Shown here: positions 1 to 7,110 of the stretch, piece by piece
Numbering within the stretch: the stretch's first letter is position 1
Layout: every line of letters begins with the position of its first letter
The notes under the pieces: generated by a model
The model's database searches: none
The model's input: the letters and a program-made list of their open reading frames with translations, nothing else
Told to the model about the DNA's origin: nothing
From: Sorangium cellulosum
GTDB lineage: Bacteria; Myxococcota_A; Polyangia; Polyangiales; Polyangiaceae
Length of the DNA: 64,000 nt
Reading direction: 5' to 3'
Assembly (NCBI RefSeq): GCF_004135735.1
Contig: NZ_CP012670.1
Span: 7,456,501-7,520,500, forward strand
Position numbers and translations under genes: made by a program

Positions 1-1
1 G

Positions 2-478
2 CTCGCTGATCGCACGCTCTTCCTGCGCAACGTCGGATTCCGTCGGGTGGCGTTCTGGTCATACGATAATCAGAGCAGCTTCCGCTCGTGGGCATTCAAC
101 AGCACCACCTACAGCCCCAACGTCACGTTTCCCAACGATTGGGTCGTGACGGTCCCCAACACCCGCGTGGGCGACATCATCATGGTCGATGCTTCTGCGT
201 TCCTCAACGCCGACGCGACGTTCGCGTTCTGGAAGATCGGCGCGACGGACAACTTCACCGGAGGCGGGACGGAGGTGTTGACCCCTGGCCTGGTACGGCT
301 CGGCGGTGGAGCTCAGATGTGGGCCACGTTCACCACGCTCCACACCGTTGCCGTCGCCGGGACCACGCGGCTCCGGTTGCTGGGACGCTACGAGGGCAGC
401 CTCAACGCCGGGTTCTCAGCCGCTGCGAGCGGCGTGCTGCGTGCGGCCCTCTTTCGCTCGAGTGGGAGCGCGGAGTGA
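2..478 (+). CDS. phage-tail-like structural protein, 5' truncated by window edge (copy A)
   Basis: The reading frame is open from the first bases, so the gene starts before the window. The visible 158 residues are almost identical to the C-terminal part of the complete 192-residue protein at 17556-18134, which begins with MAQYSGQERF. I see no catalytic motif; the sequence is rich in Gly, Ala, Thr and aromatic residues, as in beta-rich virion or tail-fibre proteins. Its role is inferred from the second copy, which lies directly after a P2 gpI-like tail gene. The stop is followed after 2 bases by the next gene, and GTGA overlaps the stop, so the two are probably translated together. Function is not established. 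Confidence 0.6.
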   Translation, partial: LADRTLFLRNVGFRRVAFWSYDNQSSFRSWAFNSTTYSPNVTFPNDWVVTVPNTRVGDIIMVDASAFLNADATFAFWKIGATDNFTGGGTEVLTPGLVRLGGGAQMWATFTTLHTVAVAGTTRLRLLGRYEGSLNAGFSAAASGVLRAALFRSSGSAE

Positions 479-480
479 CC

Positions 481-936
481 ATGCTCAGCTGGATCGACAC
501 GCTGTTCTTCGGCGTCCGCCGCATCCTCGCTGCGGGCGTCGAGCTACCAGAGCGGCCGGCGCTCAACTTCGTCGGCGCGGTCTGCACCGACAACCCCGCC
601 GAGAACCGGACCGACGTGTTCATCCCGGGGATCTGGCAGGTCAGCCCCATCGTGACGAGCACCTACACGGCCCGGCCGGGCGAGCTCGTCAAAATCAACC
701 TGAACGACCCGGTGGCCATCACGCTTCCGTCGGCCCTGGGGAACGTCGGTGCGGCGATCCTGATCAAGGAGGTCGTCGGAGGGAGCAGGACGCTGACTCT
801 CGCCGCGGGGCCAGGGCAGACCATCGAGGGCGCTCCCACGTTCAGCCACAGCGGCCCGTGGGCGTGCCTCCGGCTGATGAGCGACGGCTCCGGCTGGCTC
901 GTTGTCGGCTCCTACGAGGGGCCGCCCCCCTCATGA
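481..936 (+). CDS. probable tail-tip/fibre-associated protein (copy A)
   Basis: A 151-residue protein starting MLSWIDTLFFGVRRIL. An in-frame GTG at 475 overlaps the upstream stop, but the ATG at 481 was preferred. The middle contains a beta-type repeat region (PGELVKINLNDPVAITLPSA and GGSRTLTLAAGPGQTIEGAP), a style seen in tail-spike or tip proteins. The second copy at 18137-18592 differs at only scattered residues. No signal peptide or membrane helix is visible. Its place directly after a tail-like gene supports a structural phage or tailocin role, but no named family was recognised. In this copy the 3' flank has received about 4 kb of foreign genes that copy B lacks. Confidence 0.6.
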   Translation: MLSWIDTLFFGVRRILAAGVELPERPALNFVGAVCTDNPAENRTDVFIPGIWQVSPIVTSTYTARPGELVKINLNDPVAITLPSALGNVGAAILIKEVVGGSRTLTLAAGPGQTIEGAPTFSHSGPWACLRLMSDGSGWLVVGSYEGPPPS

Positions 937-1378
937 ACGCCGAGCCTCCCCCTGCGGGGCCTTCCCCTGCGGGGCCCCACCGGAGGGGCGAGGCGGGCGA
1001 GGCCGACGAGAACGAGCCCGCGACGGGCGACGGGTCCGCGTCGGGCGGCGTACCCCGCCCGAGGAGACGCCGATCGTCATCGAGCGGAGCTCGTCGAGGG
1101 GCGCGCGAGCGCTCGCCGGCCCGGCAGGAGCCGCGCTGCAGGGCTGCGAGCTGATCCGGTAGGTATCTATCACTGCTTTCGAACCAACCCTCTCCGATTG
1201 CGCAGCCTCTGGCCTTCAACGCCACTGAAACGCGTTCTTCATAGAATCGTACCATCTACGTAAGCGGAAGATCTGTAGGGTGGCCCTCCGCGGCGCGGCG
1301 CATTCCGCCGACATCCGTCTCGCTGGATCGCACAACAGCCGCGCTGATCGATCCGTGAACTTAGAAGGGAGTAAGACC
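937..1378 (+). other. intergenic, GC hairpins and a repeat shared with 23440-23660
   Basis: Just after the tail gene there are two short hairpins of the form CCCCTGCGGGG (about 949 and 964), possibly terminator-like but without a T-run. The same motif follows copy B near 18605-18630. Positions 937-1160 also resemble 23455-23660, sharing for example the run around TCATCGAGCGGAGCTCGTC (about 1077 and 23574). The rest up to 1378 is less GC-rich and ends with an AAGGGAG ribosome binding site for the gene at 1379. No gene is seen here. Confidence 0.5.
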
Positions 1379-1465
1379 ATGAGGGCCATTTCCGTATTGC
1401 TTGGCGTGAACCTCTTTGCCCTCGTCGCATGTGGCGGCGAGCTAACAGGCGACGAAGATCCCTTA

Positions 1466-2354
1466 GAGCGCCTAACAAAACCCGGCCTGGATATGGCAGA
1501 GGCAGATCAGGCACACGGCGAGCTGGAGGAACGCTCGGTGAATATCGGCACGGCGTTCATACCGCACAGTCAAGCGCCGAAAGCGGCGGAGCCATGCGAT
1601 CGTCCGTTCGACGACCCAGCGGTAACGGCCGAGCTTCTCCGACGACTCGATGCCCTTGCGAGCGATGCGGGGCACGATGTGGCGCAGATGGCAAGCCAAG
1701 CGCAGGGCCGGGTCGTCGTAGGCCTTATCGGCGTGCAGTTTCTTGGGGCGGCGCCGCGGTCGGCCGCAAGGCCGCGCGATCGTCGGTACCGCATCCACCA
1801 TAGGCGTGAACATCTTCGAGTCATGGACGTTCGCCGGCGTCATCTCGACGGCGAGCAGGATACCATTCTGATCGACCAAAATGTGATATTTCGTGCCCGG
1901 CCGGCCGCGATCTGTGGGGTTCGGGCCAGTCTCTTCACCCCCCTTTTTGCCGGAACCAGCGAGGCATCCAGCGCAGCACGCTCCCAGTTGATCTTGTCGG
2001 CCCCGCCGAGCTCATCCAGCAATGCCTTGTGGAGCTGACCCCAGACGCCAGCCTGCTGCCAGTCGCGCAACCGGCGCCAGCACGTCATGCCGCTGCAGCC
2101 GAGCTCTTGCGGGAGATATTCCCAAGGAATCCCCGTTTTCAGCACGAACAAGATCCCCGTCAGGGCGATTCGATCAGGCGTGCGCGGCCGGCCGCCCTGC
2201 GGCTTCGGCTCCGCCTTCGGCAATAGAGGTTCGATTCGCTCCCAGAGTTCGTCCGGCACCAACAGCTTGCCCACGCGTGCAATCTAATGCGCGTACCGTT
2301 TGTCTCAAGCGAGCGGGCGCTCGAGCGAGGTCGGCGGGCTATTGTTAGGCGCTC
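1466..2354 (-). mobile_element. IS5-family (IS427-group-like) insertion sequence, 889 bp
   Basis: The ends are inverted repeats starting GAGCGCCTAACAA on both sides (left at 1466, right end read on the minus strand from 2354). The element is flanked by a TTA duplication (1463-1465 and 2355-2357), as expected for IS427-type elements that target TNA. Its length and two-frame transposase fit this group. It inserted into codon 29-30 of the nuclease lipoprotein gene at 1379-3023. The clean junctions suggest a recent insertion. Confidence 0.85.
1472..2274 (-). CDS. IS5-family transposase in two overlapping frames
   Basis: Frame 1 runs from 2274 to about 1840 and frame 2 from about 1879 to 1472. 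The first part has the N-terminal helix-turn-helix region of IS5 transposases (LVPDELWERIEPLLP, GGRPRTPDR, GIPWEYLPQELGCSGMTCW) and the first catalytic region (ALDASLVPAKRG). The second has LVDQNGILLAVEMTPANVHD, DKAYDD, and RYRWVVERTIAWLRRFRRL, which holds the catalytic Glu. The switch lies at a minus-strand run of A5G6 (plus 1938-1948), inside the segment that is normally AKRGGE-KTGPNP in this family. This is consistent with the programmed frameshifting reported for IS427 elements, though a simple inactivating indel is possible. Confidence 0.8.
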
Positions 2355-3074
2355 TTAGACGAGCTTGAGAGGGACTTCGGCGGCCCCGATGGGGTAATGG
2401 ATCTCTTCGAGAACGGCAGCGAGGATGAGATCCGCAGCACCCTCGAGGAGTACGGCATCGGCTATGCGGTTCAGGAGCTCATCAGCGACTGCCCGCAATA
2501 CTTTCCCTCCGGCGATCGCAACATGTGGCATTCTTTCGATGGGGAACACTACTATATCGACGGCTCCGGCCGGCCCCACAGGGCGTATGCGTATCTGCCG
2601 CCCATTGCTGCCGCGCCGCGCCGGGAAACATGCCAGGGGAACGTGGGGAGGTGGGGCGACGCCGAGAATCCCGCCAACGACTACGATGGCGGTCACCTGA
2701 TCGGCTCGCAGCTGGGCGGCTGGGGAGGACGGGCCAACCTCGTGCCCCAGGACGCGAACTTCAATCGCGGCAACTGGGTGGCGCTGGAGAACAAGATGGC
2801 GCTTTGCGGCTCGTTGCCCAGCGGGCGCATGCGCTACTTCATCGGCGCGAACTACCCGAACAGCAGCGCTCTCATCCCGAATAACATGACCATGGAGATC
2901 ACCAACCGCTCCACGGGGAGCAGCGTCTTCATGTCGTTCTCGAACACAGACGGAGGCGGCTCCAGCGGCACGAGCGAGAAGAACCGCGGGATATCGTTCC
3001 TCGACAGCAATGGCTGCCGGTAGGGCTGCAGCCGTAGTGATCGGCTGACGGGTTGACGGTACCCGATACAGCGA

Positions 3075-4478
3075 CTAGGCCGGCGGAGTCTGGGCCGGCG
3101 ATGTTACAGCCGAGCCATCGTTGCTCGTTGACAGATCAGCATGACCGGTGGAGCATGCCGTCGCGGGTGGCGTCACACGAGCGTGCCCCATCAGCCCGCC
3201 CCTCGGGAGCGGTCGCTTCAGAAATTCATCCAGCTTGTCCCAATGTCTTCTTAGCTGGCGACGGATCCCGTTGTCGTTCATAGAACGCGCAGAACGATAC
3301 GCATACGACACAAAGTTCTTACCACCGAGATGCGTATAGCGCTCATACAGCACGCCCCGGAATACCTTCTTATTGGATACATGGCGAGCCGCGGAGAGAC
3401 GAGACCGCCACACGCGCTTTCTCATCTTGCGATAGAACCGAGAAATAGAACTCGGCCTAATTCGCACGTGCTCACCATCAAACGAGAATCCAAGGTATTG
3501 CATCGGAAAGTGCGAGCCACGCGTCGGATGCAGCGCGACTAGGCGCGACGACACCGTGAACACAATATCTTCACTTTTATCTCTATTTAATTTCAGCTTA
3601 TGTGCGTCCAGCAGATCTCCAAGCTTACGCTCGACCGAAAGCTTATGGCATGGGGGGCACACAATCAGAATATCGTCGCAGTAACGGCGGTAAAACCCAT
3701 CAACACCCGACACGACCTTGTTAAGTTCCTCATCCAGTTCCAGCAGATAAACGTTCGACAGAAGCGCGCTGATCGGAGACCCCTGTGGAATCCCAAACTT
3801 GTCCCTGTTGACGATGATGCCTCTCGGTTCGCCTGCCCGTGTCGAGCCACTTTGGCGCACAATCGCACGGAACTGCTCAGGTGAACAGATGCGCCGACTC
3901 CGCCGCCTCCCCTTCCTTGGAACGTTGAAGTGGGAATGCATCCAGTTGCGATCAACCTTCGCATACGTGGTCAAAGACCTGTACACAGCATAGTGATCGT
4001 CAGGGAGCCTAGGTTCGCCAAGAACAGTGCACCACCGTCGCTTCAGCAAGCCATGATCGATGGTATCAAAGTAACTTTTTAGATCTCTACATAGCGCAAC
4101 ACATGCGCCAGTTTGGCGAATGCGCTCGAACGCCTCCTTGGCAAATTCGACGTTCGACTTGCCAGTGGTGCGATACGCGAGCACAACATCGCCGAGCCCC
4201 CTACGCGTGAGCTCACGCTCATAGCCCTCGCTGAGGAGCACGGCATAATAGGCATACACATGCGAATCTACGTGAGATGCATACGCCACCGGTCGCCGCT
4301 TCGGATCTTTCCTTTGGCGGGTATCCCAATCAAACCTTTGTTCGACGCGCTCATACGCGACAAACGGCCAAAAGGAATGTCTTGCTACTCGCGCGGGATC
4401 CGTAACGAGAGCCGTTGCTTTTGCTTCGCTGATAGGTTGGTCAAAGTGCGGGTATCCACGAACTCTATACCAACCCAT
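3075..4478 (-). CDS. reverse transcriptase resembling antiviral DRT2 (UG2 family)
   Basis: A 467-residue RT. I chose ATG 4478 because AAGGAG lies 7 nt upstream; the frame stays open to 4565 but without a better start. Visible RT motifs: LCRDLKSYFDTIDH (catalytic Asp132), FGIPQGSPISALLSN (229-242) and RRYCDDILIV (Asp268/269), then LQYLGFSFDG. The N-terminal WYRVRGYPHFDQP, the RPVAYASHVDSHVYAYY stretch, the GKSNVEFAKEAF stretch and the C-terminal LYERYTHLGGKNFV match my recollection of the Drt2 defence RTs, not group II intron maturases (no X/thumb or HNH domain) or retrons. In DRT2 an upstream ncRNA is copied by rolling-circle reverse transcription during phage infection (published for Klebsiella). 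Here a 9-bp hairpin sits upstream (4497-4539). Local A+T is higher than in neighbours, suggesting transfer. The Pro/Ser/Thr-rich tail after about residue 425 is unusual. Confidence 0.75.
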   Translation of the reverse strand: MGWYRVRGYPHFDQPISEAKATALVTDPARVARHSFWPFVAYERVEQRFDWDTRQRKDPKRRPVAYASHVDSHVYAYYAVLLSEGYERELTRRGLGDVVLAYRTTGKSNVEFAKEAFERIRQTGACVALCRDLKSYFDTIDHGLLKRRWCTVLGEPRLPDDHYAVYRSLTTYAKVDRNWMHSHFNVPRKGRRRSRRICSPEQFRAIVRQSGSTRAGEPRGIIVNRDKFGIPQGSPISALLSNVYLLELDEELNKVVSGVDGFYRRYCDDILIVCPPCHKLSVERKLGDLLDAHKLKLNRDKSEDIVFTVSSRLVALHPTRGSHFPMQYLGFSFDGEHVRIRPSSISRFYRKMRKRVWRSRLSAARHVSNKKVFRGVLYERYTHLGGKNFVSYAYRSARSMNDNGIRRQLRRHWDKLDEFLKRPLPRGGLMGHARVTPPATACSTGHADLSTSNDGSAVTSPAQTPPA

Positions 4479-4700
4479 GACTTCTCCTTTGACACAGCCC
4501 AAGGCGGGACTGGCGGCATCCACACGCAGAGCCTTGGGCCAAGCACAGCTCAACCTTGCGGCCAAGCCGCTAATGCGTTTCGCTTTCGCTAGCGCATCCG
4601 CCGGTACACTGTGGTTATATTACCACTGGAGTCCTCGTGAACATCAACCTGAACCTGACCATCATCCTGGCCGCGGTGTTTGACATCCCCGAATACGTCC
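4479..4700 (-). ncRNA. candidate DRT2-type template ncRNA upstream of the RT
   Basis: DRT2 systems carry a structured non-coding RNA just 5' of the RT gene. This region, read on the minus strand, has a perfect 9-bp stem GCCCAAGGC/GCCTTGGGC enclosing a 25-nt loop at 4497-4539, ending about 18 nt before the RT start and close to the RBS. A second stem-rich segment (ATGCG...CGCAT with inner CGCT...AGCG) lies at about 4572-4598. The boundaries are guesses: no promoter or transcript end could be fixed by eye. The assignment depends on the RT being DRT2. Confidence 0.35.
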
Positions 4701-5339
4701 GACCTCCCGGCCAACTTCACCGAGAGCGCGACAGAAGATATTCATCGGCGAGATGGCGGCAAGGGGCCATCCCGGCAGAAAGTTCCGGAGGGCACGACAT
4801 GACTGTCAGGGAGGCAGCAGCAAACCCGGGTGTCCAGGCACAGTCGCGGCCTGATATTTGCATGCTCCGGTGCAGAGGCCCACAGCGCGCTGGCATCGCT
4901 CGATTGAAGAGGGACCACTGGCGACCTTGATGACCGCGAGCCGGTGGGCCGCGGCCAGCCGCGGCGAGGCAGAGCAAGGTTATATAAGTGCGAGCCGGTG
5001 CCACGCCGGCGACGACCACGTGGCATGCTCGACTACAGCTCGATCCGATCCTTCCGTGCGCCGTCGCTGGAATGCGCGATCGGCCCCTTGGTCTCTCGCT
5101 CGAGCTCTGGTTCGTCGAGGGGAGCTCGGCGGCGCGCTGTGGCTGTTCTGCGACCCCTACCTCTGCGAGGCCGGCGGTGGGCGAGGAGCTCCCTGGCGTC
5201 GCTGACGACGGCGGTGCGGCGGATCCAGCGGTCCAGCTCGGCGAGCGCGGCACTCGTGCACTCGTGAAGATGCGCTCCCGCTCTGCCGCGGGTACGGATG
5301 CGGCCGGCCCTATGGTCGCCGCGCCGCATCGTCGAATGT
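4701..5339. other. intergenic with one copy of a dispersed repeat
   Basis: No convincing gene. Positions 5161-5293 are copy 1 of a repeat family also seen at 18661-18786, 23701-23815 and 25931-26010. Its core is CCAGCGGTCCAGCTCGGCGA, preceded by CTCTGCGAGGCCGG and followed by CTGCCGCGGG. A plus-strand frame at 4637-4930 starts with a hydrophobic stretch (NINLNLTIILAAVF) but soon loses coding character; it may be a relic. Confidence 0.45.
5161..5293 (+). repeat. dispersed intergenic repeat, copy 1
   Basis: Aligns with 18661-18786 over most of its length: CTCTGCGAGGCCGG, GCGAGGAGCTC, the core CCAGCGGTCCAGCTCGGCGAG, and a GCGCTCCCG...CTGCCGCGGG end. It lies at the junction where the cargo of copy A rejoins sequence shared with copy B. 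Confidence 0.6.
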
Positions 5340-5621
5340 CTATGCTTCCGGAGGAAAAATGGGCGGGTTGAGCGTTCCTCCGCCCGCAAGCTCCACCTTG
5401 TCTGCCACCATCCTCTTGATGAATCGCCCTGCGTCCTCAATCGCAGCCGCCCAGTCCACCTGTTTCAGGCGCACACTGTCGTCATACTGGAATCCAAGCA
5501 CGTCAACGGCCACGGACCACGTGAAGCCATCTGGATCCGGACGCACGTCACTGATCCGGAGTGTGATGGTTCGAGGCGAGCTCCCGTCCGCGGGTGTAAA
5601 TGTCGTGGTGAGCTCCAGCAT
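5340..5621 (-). CDS. small cytosolic protein, third gene of duplicated operon (copy A)
   Basis: A 93-residue protein starting MLELTTTF, with a strong AGGAGG site 4-5 nt before ATG 5621; that RBS overlaps the upstream stop, so the gene is translationally coupled to the lipoprotein gene. There is no signal peptide. It is distantly related to the product of 18963-19232 (shared pattern M-ELT-TPxDG...DV-V...AxExAxR). The two copies are much more different from each other than the first genes of their operons. No family was recognised with certainty. Being a small cytosolic partner of a variable secreted protein, it could be an immunity protein (inference only). Confidence 0.55.
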   Translation of the reverse strand: MLELTTTFTPADGSSPRTITLRISDVRPDPDGFTWSVAVDVLGFQYDDSVRLKQVDWAAAIEDAGRFIKRMVADKVELAGGGTLNPPIFPPEA

Positions 5622-5629
5622 TGGTCCTC

Positions 5630-6196
5630 CTAGCACTTTCGGTCACAATCCCTGAGGCACGAGGAATACTCGTCGTTGCACTTCTTGCGACAGCTTTGAG
5701 TGCGGTCATACTTGTTGCAGTCTTCGTGGCATCGATCATGAATTCTGTCACACTTCTCCTTACATGCCTCTTTGCAGTCGGACGACCTTGAGCCTGTCCC
5801 CCACTCGCAAGAGCCGCAAGACTGCGCTTCGGAGCTCTTCCCGACTCCGTAGGCCATCTCGCAATAGTCCTTGGCTTCGTCGAGTGACGCATGCTTGCCC
5901 TGGTACAGGGTCGTGCAGGTAGATGTGCTTCCCCTACAGATGCTCGACCCAGCTTTCCATGTGACCGTACACGTCACCGTTTGCGAGGCGCACAGATCGT
6001 AGGAACCGTAGTCACCGTCGGTGCTTTGCGGCTTCCGCGGCACGTTACCGAAGCCTCCTGCCCCCGTCGGGTAGATGATGCCGCCGCCGGCACCGCTCGT
6101 TTCATCGCCAGGAAGCCAGCACTCACCGACGTCGAAATTGCAAGCAACAAGACCAGCGAAAAGACCGACGAGCAGGACCGCAAAAGCTCTGTTCAT
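5630..6196 (-). CDS. Cys-rich lipoprotein with variable C-terminus (copy A)
   Basis: A 188-residue protein. Start ATG 6196 overlaps the upstream stop as ATGA and has a GGGGGAGAG site. The signal peptide MNRAFAVLLVGLFAGLVAC ends in a lipobox (Cys19). Residues up to about 140 are nearly identical to the copy at 19232-19792. The last 50 or so are Cys-rich with spaced CxxxC pairs (SDCKEACKEKCDRIHDRC, then CRKKC and CLRDCDRKC) and differ clearly between copies. Many disulphides suggest a stable exported domain. Conserved leader plus variable end resembles polymorphic secreted proteins, but no family was recognised. Confidence 0.65.
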   Translation of the reverse strand: MNRAFAVLLVGLFAGLVACNFDVGECWLPGDETSGAGGGIIYPTGAGGFGNVPRKPQSTDGDYGSYDLCASQTVTCTVTWKAGSSICRGSTSTCTTLYQGKHASLDEAKDYCEMAYGVGKSSEAQSCGSCEWGTGSRSSDCKEACKEKCDRIHDRCHEDCNKYDRTQSCRKKCNDEYSSCLRDCDRKC

Positions 6197-6738
6197 TTCG
6201 ACTCTCCCCCAAATCTCCAAACAGGCCCAGCAGCGACCATCGCCACCCAGCTACCATGAAGCACGCGACTATCTCCACCAGCCCAATCCAGGTTGGCGCT
6301 CACGGATACGCCCAGGGGCTCGGAGAAGTACCAGTCGGTCTGTGCGTGACCGCCCGGAGCAACCCCCACCACTCGGTTGCAGCTCATGGGGCTGCACACC
6401 GGCATCGAGTAGATCGACACGGACGGTCCGAGGCTCGCCTTGCCCGTCTTCCAGGCGTACACGAGGGCGACTGCTGTTCGATCGTAGATCCCGACGCGAG
6501 TGCCAGGAACGACGCTGAACATGTTTTGGAGCTCGATCTGGAAATCCTTCTCTCGGCGCCAGAGCAACCCGCCGAAGGGGCTCAGCGCGAGCCTCGGGCC
6601 GGTCCCGATCTGGAACCCGCCCACGCTCACGCCATCGCTGAGCTCGAGCGCCCTTGCCGGCGCCGGAACGACGACGAGCGCACAGGCACAGACGCACAGC
6701 ACAAGCGCCCTCGCCTGCCTCTTCGGCCCGTGGCCCAT
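6193..6738 (-). CDS. secreted, probably outer-membrane beta-barrel-like protein (copy A)
   Basis: A 181-residue protein with a signal peptide (MGHGPKRQARALVLCVCACALVVVPAPARA). The mature part alternates hydrophobic and polar residues and ends in W-R-F-G-type strands (WVAMVAAGPVWRFGGESK), consistent with a small beta-barrel or periplasmic beta protein. The copy at 19789-20334 is nearly identical. It heads a three-gene operon; its stop overlaps the next start (ATGA). The product name is a guess from composition; no conserved family was recognised. Confidence 0.6.
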   Translation of the reverse strand: MGHGPKRQARALVLCVCACALVVVPAPARALELSDGVSVGGFQIGTGPRLALSPFGGLLWRREKDFQIELQNMFSVVPGTRVGIYDRTAVALVYAWKTGKASLGPSVSIYSMPVCSPMSCNRVVGVAPGGHAQTDWYFSEPLGVSVSANLDWAGGDSRVLHGSWVAMVAAGPVWRFGGESK

Positions 6739-7051
6739 GCTTCACCCCCATGGGCACCGTCCTGCTGCTGGAAGCCGGCGTCAACCGGTAATCCAGGACC
6801 CAATTATGTCCGCGCTGTCACCGCGCCTACGGCGAGCCGTGCGCTGGCCCGGAGGGGCTCCAACCAGTGCTTACGAGCGTCGTCCTGGGTTCGTTTGTCT
6901 CCGTGTGACCTCCGTGTGCCCCGACGTCGGGGCACGAGACTCCACGAGAGGGCACGAGAGGGTACGGGAGGAATCGAGCGCTCGATGGCCTCTGACACCG
7001 CTCCGACGCGTCTGACGCGGCGTCTACCGTGTCTCTCGCGCATGCTGGTCA
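6739..7051. other. intergenic with short tandem repeats, duplicated at 20335-20661
   Basis: Holds about four 10-bp units related to GGGCACGAGA at about 6931-6972, followed by a stretch whose reverse complement looks like a degenerate tRNA T-arm and acceptor (TCGATTCCTCCCGTACC). The B copy has the same layout near 20530-20575. No gene seen. Confidence 0.4.
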
Positions 7052-7089
7052 TCGGTTCAGCTCCGGGTTCGATTCCCGGCGCCTCCACT
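7052..7089 (+). repeat. tRNA/tmRNA 3'-end relic, candidate att site (copy A)
   Basis: CCGGG-TTCGATT-CCCGG (7063-7079) is a perfect T-arm, followed by CGCCTCC and the discriminator A. No matching 5' half (GGAGGCG or GGGGGCG) is found at the right distance, so this is not a whole tRNA. Such 3' ends are typical attachment-site remnants of integrases that use tRNA or tmRNA genes. The same piece occurs at 20651-20688, also next to IS110. Confidence 0.5.
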
Positions 7090-7110
7090 CAGAAGCAGCC
7101 GTGTTCTTTG

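Larger units (their letters stand above)
1379..3023 (+). pseudogene. secreted DNA/RNA non-specific endonuclease lipoprotein, split by IS5-family element
   Basis: The gene runs from ATG 1379 (RBS AAGGGAG) to 1465, is interrupted by the element at 1466-2354, and resumes at 2358 after the 3-bp target duplication TTA. Removing the element plus one TTA restores a single frame of about 250 residues with no stop. The N-terminus is a lipoprotein signal with lipobox LVAC (Cys19). The C-terminal half has DGGHLIGSQLGG followed by NLVPQDANFNRGNW and a downstream E, the pattern of the Endonuclease_NS_2 family (beta-beta-alpha-metal nucleases of toxin type). So this was probably an exported nuclease, perhaps an effector delivered by the neighbouring tail system (inference). 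It is unlikely to be functional while split. No immunity gene was identified beside it. Confidence 0.75.

Noticed and set aside
3075..4478. Group II intron or retron as an explanation for the RT
   Set aside because: No X/thumb or HNH endonuclease domain, no domain V-like RNA end seen, and no retron-type VTG region; N- and C-terminal motifs fit DRT2 better.
4637..4930. Plus-strand frame starting MNINLNLTIILAAVF
   Set aside because: Only the first 15 residues look like protein; the rest is low quality and overlaps the candidate ncRNA region. Possibly a relic.
6960..7090. A complete tRNA gene
   Set aside because: Only the T-arm and acceptor 3' strand are present; no D-arm, anticodon arm or matching 5' acceptor strand.
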